Part shown: positions 17,223 to 26,499 of the stretch, in pieces
How the letters are laid out: every line of letters begins with the position of its first letter
Numbering within the stretch: the stretch's first letter is position 1
From: Sulfitobacter sp.
GTDB lineage: Bacteria > Pseudomonadota > Alphaproteobacteria > Rhodobacterales > Rhodobacteraceae
DNA length: 48,658 bases
Assembly (NCBI GenBank): GCA_024637305.1
Contig: JAGXFI010000178.1
Location: forward strand, 1 to 48,658
Reading direction: 5' to 3'
Position numbers and translations under genes: made by a program
The notes under the pieces: model-generated
Told to the model about the DNA's origin: nothing
Database searches by the model: none
What the model saw: the letters and a program-made list of their open reading frames with translations, nothing else

Positions 17223-18202
17223 GGATGGTCCTCCGACGGAGTAGTATAGCGGGTCGCGGCATGTGCCAGCAAATCACGCAGGTAACCAGGCGGGTCTTGC
17301 GGTCGCCGTCGCCCCAAAGCCGAGCGCAGGCGATGCACGCCGCCTCCAGCGACATGCGCGACCAAGGCGGCAAAGGCATAGGCACGCCCGTGGTTTTTGA
17401 CAAAGAAGTGACGGCGCGAGTCAAACCAATACTGCGGCATCCGCTCCCAGGTTTTCATGCCCGTCGACACCGATCCGATGTGAACGACCCTGCTTTGCGG
17501 CAGATACCAACATTCCCATCCAGAGCGGGCAGCGCGCAGGCACAGGTCCGTTTCCTCGAAATAGAGAAAGAAGGTTTCATCGAACAACCCTATTTCGCGC
17601 AGCATCTCGCCCCGCAACATCAGGCTCGCTCCGGCGGTCCAGTCGACGCGGGTTGCCTGCGATGGCAGGGGCAGCGGTACGATTGAACCGCGCAACAACC
17701 GCGAGATCACGCCAATGCGCGCGGCACCTTCAAATTCCCCGGCAATGGATGGAAACCGGAAGGCGGTGCAATGGGATACACCATCCTCGCCCCGCACATG
17801 ACTGCCGGCCATGCCACAGCGCGCATGCCGTTGCATATGCGCCAAAAGCGTCTTGATGCAGCCCCTGTCAGGAAAAGCATCGGAGTTCAGAATGTAGACG
17901 AAATCCGGCTCCGCCCCGTCGCTCATGCGCGCACGGATGCCGACGTTGTTGCCAGCCCCGAACCCGCCATTGACCGGTGATGCGATGACCCTGACGCGAC
18001 CATTGGCGAGCCAACAACGGGCGCGTGCCGCGTCGCGCAGCCGCTCGAATGATCCGTCGCCGGAAGCATTGTCGACGATCACCATTTCGGCACCGTCCAT
18101 CTCCATATCTGCCAGCGCCGCCTCGGCCGCGCGCAAAGTCATTTCAGGCGTCCGAAAATTCAGCAAGATGCAAAGCAGACGCGGCGGGAGCATTTCGTTC
18201 AC
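17219..18202 (-). CDS. GT2-family glycosyltransferase (rhamnosyltransferase-like) between the PKS and NRPS genes
   Basis: This 327-residue inverting glycosyltransferase is of the WbbL/rhamnosyltransferase type. Landmarks are LLCILLNFRTPEMTLRA at the start, VIVDNASGDGSFE, SPVNGGFGAGNNVGIR, the DxD-like YILNSDAFP, the acceptor/catalytic region DWTAGASLMLRGEMLREIGL, and FFLYFEETDLCLRA with the catalytic-type acidic pair. It is sandwiched between the megasynthase genes, with ATGA overlaps of four bases on each side, so its translation is tied to theirs. That position is the strongest sequence argument that the NRPS/PKS product and a sugar are joined, or that the product belongs to the polysaccharide pathway. 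Confidence 0.88.
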   Translation of the reverse strand: MNEMLPPRLLCILLNFRTPEMTLRAAEAALADMEMDGAEMVIVDNASGDGSFERLRDAARARCWLANGRVRVIASPVNGGFGAGNNVGIRARMSDGAEPDFVYILNSDAFPDRGCIKTLLAHMQRHARCGMAGSHVRGEDGVSHCTAFRFPSIAGEFEGAARIGVISRLLRGSIVPLPLPSQATRVDWTAGASLMLRGEMLREIGLFDETFFLYFEETDLCLRAARSGWECWYLPQSRVVHIGSVSTGMKTWERMPQYWFDSRRHFFVKNHGRAYAFAALVAHVAGGGVHRLRSALGRRRPQDPPGYLRDLLAHAATRYTTPSEDHP

Positions 18203-21200
18203 TCCGCCGCCGTCGCGTGAGAAATCTCCTTGGTGCCGCCAAGCGCCGTGGCGATCCGGACGCGCAACGCCTCCGCCAGAACGACCACGTTCGGTGTCAA
18301 CACCATGCTGTCATGATCACCGGAAACCTCCACCACTTCCACCTTGGCAGCGTAGCGGGTCCAGTCATTGTCATCGAAAACATATTCCCGTGCCGCGCTG
18401 ACCCACCGGTCCTTGGTCACCTTCCAATGCCGGTCCAGAGGTGGCCGCAGCAAGGTCATGTCACCATCCCAGTGCGGCGTTTGATACACACCGACCGCCC
18501 GCAAGAACGCTGCTTCGATCTTGGTATTGTTGAACTGCGTGGCTTGTCGGGGCGCGACAGACGTACCACTGCGCTTCTCGAACTCCCACGCGATCCGGTT
18601 GCGCACCCACTCCAGCAAAAAGCGTGGCCCCTTGGCGCGCAGTTCCGCCAGCTTGATCAGCGCCTTGTCGGAAGCGCTCAGCGCCGGACGAACCGGCAGC
18701 GGCGTGTCGAGCAAGGCAAGAACGCCGACCTCCTGCCCCATGCCGCGCAATTGCTGCGCCATCTCGTAGGCCATGATCCCGCCACCCGAAAAGCCGGACA
18801 GCAGATAGGGTCCTTCGGGCTGTATCTGCCGCAATTCCGAAATGTAATCGGCGGCTGCGTCCTCGACGGTTTCATGTGGTGCATCGTCCCCGACAAGGCC
18901 GCGCGCCTGAAGTCCGTAAACCGGCCGCTCATTACTGAATTGCAGCGCAAGATGCCGCAGATTAAGCACATTTCCGAACATGCCGGCCACTACGAAAAGC
19001 GGCGCAGCGCCGTTCCGCAGGCCATTGAGCGGTACCAGATGCACGAAGCTGGTCGAAGGTGCCGCGGGAACCGCCTGTTCCGACGTCGTATCGCCGACCT
19101 GCGCGGTAATCAGCGCGGCGCACTGCGCGATCGTCGGGGCCTCGAACAGGATCGAGATGGGAAATTCGACGCCGAAAGTCCGCTTTACTGTCGCGAACAA
19201 CCGTACAGCGATCAGCGAATGCCCCCCCAGATCGAAAAAACTATCTTGCGCCCCGACAGGTGTCACGCCCAGTAAAGACGACCAGATCTCGGCAAGTTTC
19301 TCTTCGACTGCCCCTTCCGGTGCGACGTAGCTGCCATCAAGATCCGGCCTGTCAAAACTTTGCTGGGCTGTGACCTGTGGCGGCGGCGTGTCCGCCTGCG
19401 TGATCAGTCCATTCAGGGGCAGCGCGCTGACATAGATCTGAGACCGGCCCGCAGCCAGCGCACGCCGCAATGCTTCAGGCCCGTCAGCGGCGGTGATCCC
19501 CTGACTCACGGCGTAAGCGAGGCGGTTTTCGGCCGCGGTCAGGGTGCGATTTTGGGTATCATCGACCCTATCGAACCGGACATCCTGCGCCGTCAGCTTA
19601 CGGGACTGCGCGGCAAATCCACCGACCAGCCGCGCCATGTTGAAACCGCGCACCTCGACCAGAACCTCGCCATCCGGTGCGCAGATCGTCACATCAAAGC
19701 GCACGGTGTCGCCCGAGGCATCGCAGACCCGCATCCAACTGATAAGATTTTGACGCAAAGGCCCGTAGACGATGACTTCGCCGTAGGACATCGGCACCCA
19801 AAGATCGGCCGCATCATAATTCGGTGCCAGCCCGATGCCCCAGCCGGTTGCCATATCCATAAGGCCGGGATGCAGGATCAGGCCATTGTCAGGCGCGGAC
19901 CCCAGATCCAACACGGCAATTCCTTCGCCATCCCCCATGGCGCGTGATTTCAGTACATGCCACTGCGGTCCGAACCGCAAGTGTGCTTCTTGTGGCGACC
20001 GCAGGTACTTGTCGGTTGCCGCATCAGCCCTCGCGCAGCGCGCCGCGATGTCAGCGATATCGAGCGGGCTTGCGACGGCCTCGACGCGTACAAGCCGGGC
20101 CTGCGCGTGCATTTGCCAAGCCTGCCGTCCTTCGACCAGACAATCACTGCTCAATTCAGCCGTGAAACCATTGTCGTCATCGGTCAATTCGATCCTCATG
20201 CGACGGTCCGCGTTGTCCGCGGCCTCGAAAGGACGCAGGAAATAGACATCGCGCAGCGCAAAGCTGTCCAAACCACTTGCGCGCGCCGTCTCCGCAAACG
20301 CTTCCAACATACCGGTGCCGGGCATCACGGCACGGCCATCCGCCAACCGGTGCTGATCCAGCACCCAGTCGCGTGCCGTATTCAGTGCGCCGCAAAATTG
20401 CCTGTCGTTCGTCGCTGTCTCCAGCAAGGGCAGATCAAGCGCGCGCCCGGCTCCGTCATCCTGCCCCTGCGCGATTGCCTCTGCCGCCATGCCGATATCG
20501 GCCCAAACACCCCAATTGACCGCAACCACCTGCGTGGCGGATTGCCGGTGGGCTGCGGCATAGGCATTCAGAAAATCGTTTGCGGCGACATAATCTACCT
20601 GCCCCGCCGAACGGGTGGCCGTGCTGGTCGAAGCGAAGAGGACCATCAGGTCCAACTCACCATCCTCGAAGATCCCGTCCAACACGCGCAGCCCCTGCAC
20701 CTTTGGACCAAGGACGGCGTCGACATCGGCCTGCGTCTTGGCCAGGGCGGGTGCATCATTCAATATCCCTGCGGCGTGAATGACCCCATTTGCGCCCCCC
20801 TGCGCGCGCAGCCGTTCCGCTACGCCGCGCATCTGTGCCACGTTGACCACATCTGCGACCTCGACCGTGACGGACCCACCAAGCTTTTCCAACCGCTGGA
20901 CCGTACCGATCCGTTTGCGTGTCGCGGGCGGCAGCCCTGCATCGGCCCACCTGTCGCGCGGCGGCAACGCCGTCCGGCTAAGCAGCACGACATGCGCGCC
21001 ATGATCCGCCAGCAACCGCGCTGCGATCGTCTGACCAATGCCACCGAAACCGCCAGTGATGAGGTAGGTGCCGCCATCCTTGAAGACCGGATCGGTCGCG
21101 GCATCCAACCGCAGCGGCGCAAAGCCGCGAACCAACCGGCGCGGCCCGCGCAGGGCGGCAACCGCATTTGCCGGCTGGGCAAGCAGGTCTTCAAGCAAGC

Positions 21201-24200
21201 GGTCCGCCAGATCGTTGCCAGTAGCCTCAGGCTTGCCCCAGAGCTTACGCCTCGGCAAAGCCTCCGGCAGTTCGACATCGACGGTCGCGATTGTCAGCCC
21301 GGCAATCTCACGCGGCAAGACCCCGGCCGGCCCGCTGATCATTGCCTTTTCGGGATGCGAAAGCGCCTCGTCCCGGACTTGCGCAGCTCCGTTCGTGAAT
21401 GCACACAGATGCAAGGGCGCGTCCTGGCCTGCACCGCCAATCGCCTGACCCAGCCACAAGAGGCTGTAGAACCCTTGTTCAAGATTGCGGTCGAAAAAGC
21501 TGCTGCCGGGCCGGTGATGCACCGAATGCGTCAACAGCCAAAAATGCCCGATCCTGTCCGGCATCCGGTTTGCGGCGACAAGCGCGGCAATCAGGGCGTC
21601 ATAACCTTCGCGCCCCTGTTCGGGGGCCAGCATATAGGCCCCGTCTCCCAGATCGGCAAAACCGTCACCGGCGCACACTGTGCTGACCTCGTGGCCGGCG
21701 CTGCGCAGACGTGCGACGACGCCGTCCGCGATACCGTCCTCATCCGCAAAGATTAACCATTGCGTTCCTTGCGCTTCGGACAAGGCGTCGTCGATATTTT
21801 CTGCCACTTCGGCATATTGCGGTACCCATTTGGGCACTGCCCCCCAACGGGACATATCATATTCGCGCACCAGATCTGGTTCATCAGGTGTTGCCGCCTG
21901 CCCCGGATTGATGAAGTAGCTACTGCGCTGGAACTGATAGGTCGGCAGCACCACGCGGTTGCGCCGGGCCTCGCCCCAGATCTGGTCCCAGTCGGCCTCT
22001 ACACCGCAGGCCCAAAGTCGAGCGATCACCCCTATGAAATAAGCGTCATCCGCGATTTCCTGATCGGGGTGCCGCAAAGATGACAGAACCTGACCCGCCG
22101 CTACTTGCGGGCACATCTGCGCGAGCGAAGACAGCGCCTTGCCCGGTCCGACTTCGAGAAACACCTGCCTGGATTGCGCGGCAAGCGTCTCGATGCAATC
22201 TGCGAACCGCACCGTATGACGCAGCTGTTCCACCCAGTAATCAGGGTCCGTCGCTTGCGCGTCGGTGATCCGCTGGCCCGTGCGGTTCGACAGGAACGCC
22301 ATCTTTGGCGCTTGCAGGTCCAGCCCCGCAAGGAAGTCGCGATAGTCGGCGAGAATGGGTTCGAGCATGCGGGAATGAGCGGCGATGTCGATGGCTATAC
22401 GCTGCCAATCGACCTCGTCCGCTGTCAGTTGCGCCTGCACCTTCGCCAATGCTGCATCCGGGCCGGAAACCGCCGTCAATGCAGGACCGTTCACGCTGGC
22501 GATATCGAGGTCATCACCGAGGTAGCTTTTCAAGGCGTCCAGACCAAGCGAAACACTGATCATTCCGCCGGGGGTCACGCTGTCGAACAGCCGCCCGCGC
22601 AGCAGGACGAGGTCGATCAGGTTTTCGAACGTCATGACACCTGCAAGACAGGCCGCGACATTTTCGCCCATCGAATGACCGACCATCGCCGCAGGCTTGA
22701 CGCCCCAGCTGATCCAGAGCTGCGCCAGCGCATATTCCACGATTGCGATCAGTGGCAGTTGTACCGATGGTTTCTTGAGCTGTTCCGCCACCGGTTCTTC
22801 GTCGCCTTCCGGCAGCCAGAGGGCGCGGATGTCATAATCCAGCTGTGCCTGCAGATGCGCAAGTCCGCGATCCATGAAGTCGGCAAAAGCCGGCTCTGTC
22901 TCGTAGAGGTCGCGCGCCATGCCGGGATACTGCGCACCGCCACCGGGAAACATGAAAACAACGTCCGGATCATCCCCCAGCCAGTCATGGGTAAATACGC
23001 GGCGCGTGTCTGCCGCTTCCAGCAGGGTAGCGGCCTCTTGGTGGGTTTCGGCAACCACGACGCGGCGCTTTTCAAAACCGCGCCTACCGTTCTTGAGGGT
23101 GAATGCCACATCCGCCAGATCCTGTTCGGGATGCGCGCGCAGATGGTCCGCAAGAGCGGACGTGTTGGCATCGAGTGCCGTACGACTGCGTGCTGACAGG
23201 CATAGCGCGTGAAACGGAAAATCCGAAACTTCCGACGGGGCGCGCACGGGTGCCTCTTGCAGGATCATGTGGGCATTGGTGCCGCCGACGCCCAGCGCGT
23301 TGATTGCGGCGCGACGCGGCGTCCCGCTGCGGGGCCAAGGCGTCAGGCTGTCGTTGACGCAAAACGGGCTGCCGTCGAATGCAATCGCAGGGTTGGGAGC
23401 CTCATAGCCCAGTGACGGCGGCATGGCTTCATGGTGCAGCGACAATGCCGCCTTGACGAAACCCGCCACACCCGCAGCCGTATCCAGATGGCCGATATTG
23501 GTCTTGACCGAGCCGATGCGGCAAAAACCGGTTGCGTCCGTGGTCTTGCGGTAGGCTTCTGTCAGCGCCGCGACCTCGATCGGATCCCCCAGATAGGTGC
23601 CGGTACCGTGGCATTCGATCATGCCGATGCTTTGGGCTGCAACGCCTGCGTCGTCCAGCGCCTTGATGATCGCGGCGGACTGTCCATCGACAGACGGCGC
23701 AAGATACCCCGCCTTGGCAGCCCCGTCATTGTTGACAGCCGATCCCTTGATGATCGCCCAGATGTGATCGCCGTCCGCCACTGCATCCTTGAGCCTGCGC
23801 AACGCCACGGCACCCGCGCCCGAGCCGAAAACGGTTCCCTGGGCGCGGTGATCGAAGGCGTGACAATGCCCGTCCGGCGACAGGATCTCGTTTTCCTTGA
23901 ATTCATAGCCCCGCCCTTGCGGCAACTCGATAGTGACCCCGCCGGCCAGTGCCATGTCCACCTCACCTGCGCGCAGAGCCTGACAGGCGTAATGAATGGC
24001 CACCAGCGATGTCGAACAGGCCGTCTGCAGATTGATCGACGGTCCCTTGAGATCGAAAACATGGCTGACACGCGTGCTCAGGAAATCCTTGTCATTGCCG
24101 GTATGGCGCAGCAGGAACATGCCCACATCGTCCACGAGGTCGGGATTGGAACAGATATTGAAGTAAAAATAGCTGCCCATCCCGCAACCGGCATAGACGC

Positions 24201-24570
24201 CAATGGGACCGGCAATCGTCTGCGGTGGATGGCCTGCCTGCTCCATCGCCTCCCAGGCGACTTCGAGAAACTTGCGATGCTGGGGATCGAGGATCGCGGC
24301 ATCCTTAGGCGAAAAGCCGAAAAAATCCGCGTCAAATGTGTCGAAATCATCCAGAACAGCGGCGGCGGGCACGTAATTCTTGCGCCGCAACCGCGCTGGC
24401 GTTTCACCGGCGGCCAATAACGCGGCCTCGTCCAGACGCCGGATAGATTCCACACCGTCACGAAGGTTCTGCCAATACGCATCAACAGATTGCGCGCCGG
24501 GAACACAGACGGACATGCCAACCACGGCAATATCGTCATCCGAAACAGGAAGATCGTAACCTTGAACCAT
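18199..24570 (-). CDS. Type I modular polyketide synthase, KS-AT-KR-DH-ACP-TE
   Basis: This 2123-residue protein carries one full module. KS (about 12-440): TACSTS with Cys185, HGTGT with His321, KTNIGH with His361. AT (about 535-870): GHSMGE with Ser633; the substrate-selectivity position reads IAAHS, so malonyl versus methylmalonyl is not decided. A structural KR half (about 895-1155) precedes the catalytic KR (about 1160-1360), with YLITGGFGGIGQ and YVAANDFLNAY (Tyr1327). DH (about 1385-1650): HRLADGRAVMPGTG (His1407; one residue longer than the usual HxxxGxxxxP) and HPGLMDMATG (Asp1572). ACP: FFDLGGHSL (Ser1785). TE: SGFSGGG (Ser1928), LLDTP (Asp1955), GDHDS (His2086). There is no ER. It is first in the seven-gene operon. 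Reduced chain release by the TE is expected. Confidence 0.93.
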   Translation of the reverse strand: MVQGYDLPVSDDDIAVVGMSVCVPGAQSVDAYWQNLRDGVESIRRLDEAALLAAGETPARLRRKNYVPAAAVLDDFDTFDADFFGFSPKDAAILDPQHRKFLEVAWEAMEQAGHPPQTIAGPIGVYAGCGMGSYFYFNICSNPDLVDDVGMFLLRHTGNDKDFLSTRVSHVFDLKGPSINLQTACSTSLVAIHYACQALRAGEVDMALAGGVTIELPQGRGYEFKENEILSPDGHCHAFDHRAQGTVFGSGAGAVALRRLKDAVADGDHIWAIIKGSAVNNDGAAKAGYLAPSVDGQSAAIIKALDDAGVAAQSIGMIECHGTGTYLGDPIEVAALTEAYRKTTDATGFCRIGSVKTNIGHLDTAAGVAGFVKAALSLHHEAMPPSLGYEAPNPAIAFDGSPFCVNDSLTPWPRSGTPRRAAINALGVGGTNAHMILQEAPVRAPSEVSDFPFHALCLSARSRTALDANTSALADHLRAHPEQDLADVAFTLKNGRRGFEKRRVVVAETHQEAATLLEAADTRRVFTHDWLGDDPDVVFMFPGGGAQYPGMARDLYETEPAFADFMDRGLAHLQAQLDYDIRALWLPEGDEEPVAEQLKKPSVQLPLIAIVEYALAQLWISWGVKPAAMVGHSMGENVAACLAGVMTFENLIDLVLLRGRLFDSVTPGGMISVSLGLDALKSYLGDDLDIASVNGPALTAVSGPDAALAKVQAQLTADEVDWQRIAIDIAAHSRMLEPILADYRDFLAGLDLQAPKMAFLSNRTGQRITDAQATDPDYWVEQLRHTVRFADCIETLAAQSRQVFLEVGPGKALSSLAQMCPQVAAGQVLSSLRHPDQEIADDAYFIGVIARLWACGVEADWDQIWGEARRNRVVLPTYQFQRSSYFINPGQAATPDEPDLVREYDMSRWGAVPKWVPQYAEVAENIDDALSEAQGTQWLIFADEDGIADGVVARLRSAGHEVSTVCAGDGFADLGDGAYMLAPEQGREGYDALIAALVAANRMPDRIGHFWLLTHSVHHRPGSSFFDRNLEQGFYSLLWLGQAIGGAGQDAPLHLCAFTNGAAQVRDEALSHPEKAMISGPAGVLPREIAGLTIATVDVELPEALPRRKLWGKPEATGNDLADRLLEDLLAQPANAVAALRGPRRLVRGFAPLRLDAATDPVFKDGGTYLITGGFGGIGQTIAARLLADHGAHVVLLSRTALPPRDRWADAGLPPATRKRIGTVQRLEKLGGSVTVEVADVVNVAQMRGVAERLRAQGGANGVIHAAGILNDAPALAKTQADVDAVLGPKVQGLRVLDGIFEDGELDLMVLFASTSTATRSAGQVDYVAANDFLNAYAAAHRQSATQVVAVNWGVWADIGMAAEAIAQGQDDGAGRALDLPLLETATNDRQFCGALNTARDWVLDQHRLADGRAVMPGTGMLEAFAETARASGLDSFALRDVYFLRPFEAADNADRRMRIELTDDDNGFTAELSSDCLVEGRQAWQMHAQARLVRVEAVASPLDIADIAARCARADAATDKYLRSPQEAHLRFGPQWHVLKSRAMGDGEGIAVLDLGSAPDNGLILHPGLMDMATGWGIGLAPNYDAADLWVPMSYGEVIVYGPLRQNLISWMRVCDASGDTVRFDVTICAPDGEVLVEVRGFNMARLVGGFAAQSRKLTAQDVRFDRVDDTQNRTLTAAENRLAYAVSQGITAADGPEALRRALAAGRSQIYVSALPLNGLITQADTPPPQVTAQQSFDRPDLDGSYVAPEGAVEEKLAEIWSSLLGVTPVGAQDSFFDLGGHSLIAVRLFATVKRTFGVEFPISILFEAPTIAQCAALITAQVGDTTSEQAVPAAPSTSFVHLVPLNGLRNGAAPLFVVAGMFGNVLNLRHLALQFSNERPVYGLQARGLVGDDAPHETVEDAAADYISELRQIQPEGPYLLSGFSGGGIMAYEMAQQLRGMGQEVGVLALLDTPLPVRPALSASDKALIKLAELRAKGPRFLLEWVRNRIAWEFEKRSGTSVAPRQATQFNNTKIEAAFLRAVGVYQTPHWDGDMTLLRPPLDRHWKVTKDRWVSAAREYVFDDNDWTRYAAKVEVVEVSGDHDSMVLTPNVVVLAEALRVRIATALGGTKEISHATAAE

Positions 24571-24838
24571 CGTTTTTACTTATCCCAAAGCCAGCCCCGG
24601 ACCAGAGCGGACATGAGCCCCTTACTGAACAATACCCAATCAATCTCTTCTTCAACATATCAAAGTTGGAGACCCCTTGGGGTTCGCCCATCAGACCATT
24701 GTTATCAAATGAGATTCCGTAAAATGCGGTTAGGTTAAACAAGCGACAATCAACGACAAAGGGAATTAGCATGTCGCGTTTGACGCAATCTCGGAAACAA
24801 TCATGTCACATTCAAAGACGATCATATGGGAATCACGC
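24571..24838 (-). promoter_or_regulatory. Upstream region of the NRPS/PKS operon
   Basis: This 268-base AT-rich gap lies between the Wzy-like gene and the PKS start. It must contain the operon promoter unless transcription reads through from wzy (same strand). A small ACCCC-TT-GGGGT inverted repeat lies at 24672-24683 and a GCGT-TTG-ACGC repeat at 24777-24787. A TTGAAG-N15-TATTGT pair on the minus strand is a weak promoter candidate. No short gene was recognised. Confidence 0.35.
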
Positions 24839-26302
24839 TCAGAACGTTGTGCGGCCAGATGTCGCGGACCTACCGCTCATCACCGGAGATGTGTGCAGCC
24901 GATTGCGCCATTTCCGGACTTTGCGAGGGTCCAGTTTCTCGACATGGCCCAACACCGCGCCCGCGATGAGCCACGTGATCGGCGTCAGCGTTGCATTGAG
25001 CAGCATATCCATCATTGTTGCGCCCAGTATCAGGGTTAGCGGACCGATATAGGGGGAAAGTTTGGCGTCTCGGCCCCGCCGGGCAACATATTTCCCCATC
25101 AACAAAAGCGGCAGCGCAAGCAGACCGAATTCAGCCAGATAGCCCACCCAGCCGAAGGTGCCGAAAACGATGATCCACCGACCGTCGGGGATGCTGAGGA
25201 TTTCGCCGGTTTCCGGATGCCGGATCAGGTTGCGGCCCCATCCGCCCCAGCCGAACAGCGGCTTCTCGGCGGCACGCGCCAGCAATTGCTGTTCATTTAC
25301 GAAACGGAAATTCAGTGAATGCGCCCGATCCGGCCCGCTGATCTCAGCGGCCCTTTCGACGACTGTATCGAGCGGTATCAGGTTGAAGTTACGCACCATG
25401 GGATAGGTCAGCGCGACAATGGCAAGGACCGCCGCCAACCTCACCTGAATCCGCGCCGGCACCAGCAGCACAACGGGAACCAAAAGAAGACCATACGCAA
25501 TCGAGGCTGCGCTTTTGCACAGCAACAACAAGACGAAGAGATAAACACAGATGGCAAACGCCTTGACCCGCTTTGGCCCCTCCGCAGTTCTGAACAGCGC
25601 GACCGCCGCGATCAGGGCGGTACAGACAAACAATGCCAGCCAAAGGCTGTGCGGAAGGAAAACAATCGGACGAAAGCCACCGCCACGCATTGTCTGCTCA
25701 AAACTATGCTGGAAAAACCCGTATACCCAGATGTTAATTTGCGGGCTGAGACGGATCTCGATCAGCGAAGGCACCGAATAGATCAATGCGCCGACCATCA
25801 ATGCCAGCAGCATTTCGCGCAACGCATTTTCCGACGACAGAAATTGCCGCGCCAGCAAAAACGGGACCAGTGTCAGGATCTGCCCGATCAAGACTGATCC
25901 GATATCGCGAATTGATTGGCCGGGCAGAAAATCCGTCACGAACAGGATCGGGTCAGAGCCCTCCAGCACGTTGAAAAGGATCGGTTCGCTATTCGTCATT
26001 ACAGTCGGGATGGCGCAGAGTATGTATACCGCCACCAGCCCCTTGGCCAAACGGCCCTCCGGCAATAGCCTGACCTTCTGCTGCATCCCGAACAGGAGGA
26101 TCAGCAGCACGCTCACATTGGGGATCGAGACTTTGTCCATTGCCGGGACCAGCGGCAGGTTGACCTCCGCCAGCGGGGGCAAAAAAAGATAGCCCGCCAA
26201 CAGCGACCAGATCAGCGCGCGCTCCAGCGGAAGCCTGCGAAACAGCACAAGGCAGACCACCGGCCAGATTGCCAGCATCACATATGCAATGGCGTTGGGC
26301 AT
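24839..26302 (-). CDS. Wzy/WaaL-like O-antigen polymerase or ligase family membrane protein
   Basis: This 487-residue integral membrane protein has about 11-12 hydrophobic segments (for example AYVMLAIWPVVCLVLF and VYLFVLLLLC). The large loop near the C-terminal third carries the family signature: SLNFRFVNEQQLLARAAEKP, then LFGWGGWG with the charged RNLIRHPETG. This fits the O-antigen ligase/polymerase (Wzy_C-like) fold, which polymerises lipid-linked repeat units in the periplasm or ligates them. Given Wzx and Wzz-like neighbours, polymerase is the likelier role. It is followed at 268 bases by the PKS gene on the same strand and is divergent from the WecG-like gene. Confidence 0.82.
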   Translation of the reverse strand: MPNAIAYVMLAIWPVVCLVLFRRLPLERALIWSLLAGYLFLPPLAEVNLPLVPAMDKVSIPNVSVLLILLFGMQQKVRLLPEGRLAKGLVAVYILCAIPTVMTNSEPILFNVLEGSDPILFVTDFLPGQSIRDIGSVLIGQILTLVPFLLARQFLSSENALREMLLALMVGALIYSVPSLIEIRLSPQINIWVYGFFQHSFEQTMRGGGFRPIVFLPHSLWLALFVCTALIAAVALFRTAEGPKRVKAFAICVYLFVLLLLCKSAASIAYGLLLVPVVLLVPARIQVRLAAVLAIVALTYPMVRNFNLIPLDTVVERAAEISGPDRAHSLNFRFVNEQQLLARAAEKPLFGWGGWGRNLIRHPETGEILSIPDGRWIIVFGTFGWVGYLAEFGLLALPLLLMGKYVARRGRDAKLSPYIGPLTLILGATMMDMLLNATLTPITWLIAGAVLGHVEKLDPRKVRKWRNRLHTSPVMSGRSATSGRTTF

Positions 26303-26499
26303 TTTGCTCCTGATGATACGCTGCTGCGTGGATGCGTTTAATTACACCCTAGGCACGACCAAGTCATCACGCTAGTTTGTTCGAACAGATCGCGCACTGG
26401 ACCGAATTTCTTTCATATGTATTTAAAATTAAAAGGGAAAAACTGGTGTCCGCCAGAATACCGGTGGGCGCATCTGCGTATTCCCATTGTGGACTCCGA
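26303..26499. promoter_or_regulatory. Divergent regulatory region between wzy and wecG-like genes
   Basis: This 197-base region between two divergently oriented genes must serve both. A perfect 10-base palindrome TGTTCGAACA lies at 26378-26387, a candidate operator able to act on both directions. A run of A/T from about 26400 to 26450 may hold the plus-strand promoter. No regulator can be named. Confidence 0.4.

Noticed and set aside
19957-21756. Long open frame antisense to the PKS gene
   Set aside because: It lies wholly inside the PKS coding sequence, has an Arg/Pro/His-rich composition typical of shadow frames in GC-rich DNA, and shows no domain.
12717-24570. Siderophore gene cluster as the explanation for the NRPS/PKS
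   Set aside because: No TonB receptor, iron transporter, hydroxylase for ornithine/lysine or Fur-like box was seen; glycosyltransferases and polysaccharide genes surround it instead.
26378-26387. LexA box reading of TGTTCGAACA
   Set aside because: Alphaproteobacterial LexA sites are direct GTTC-N7-GTTC-type repeats; this is a 10-base palindrome and no SOS gene is near.
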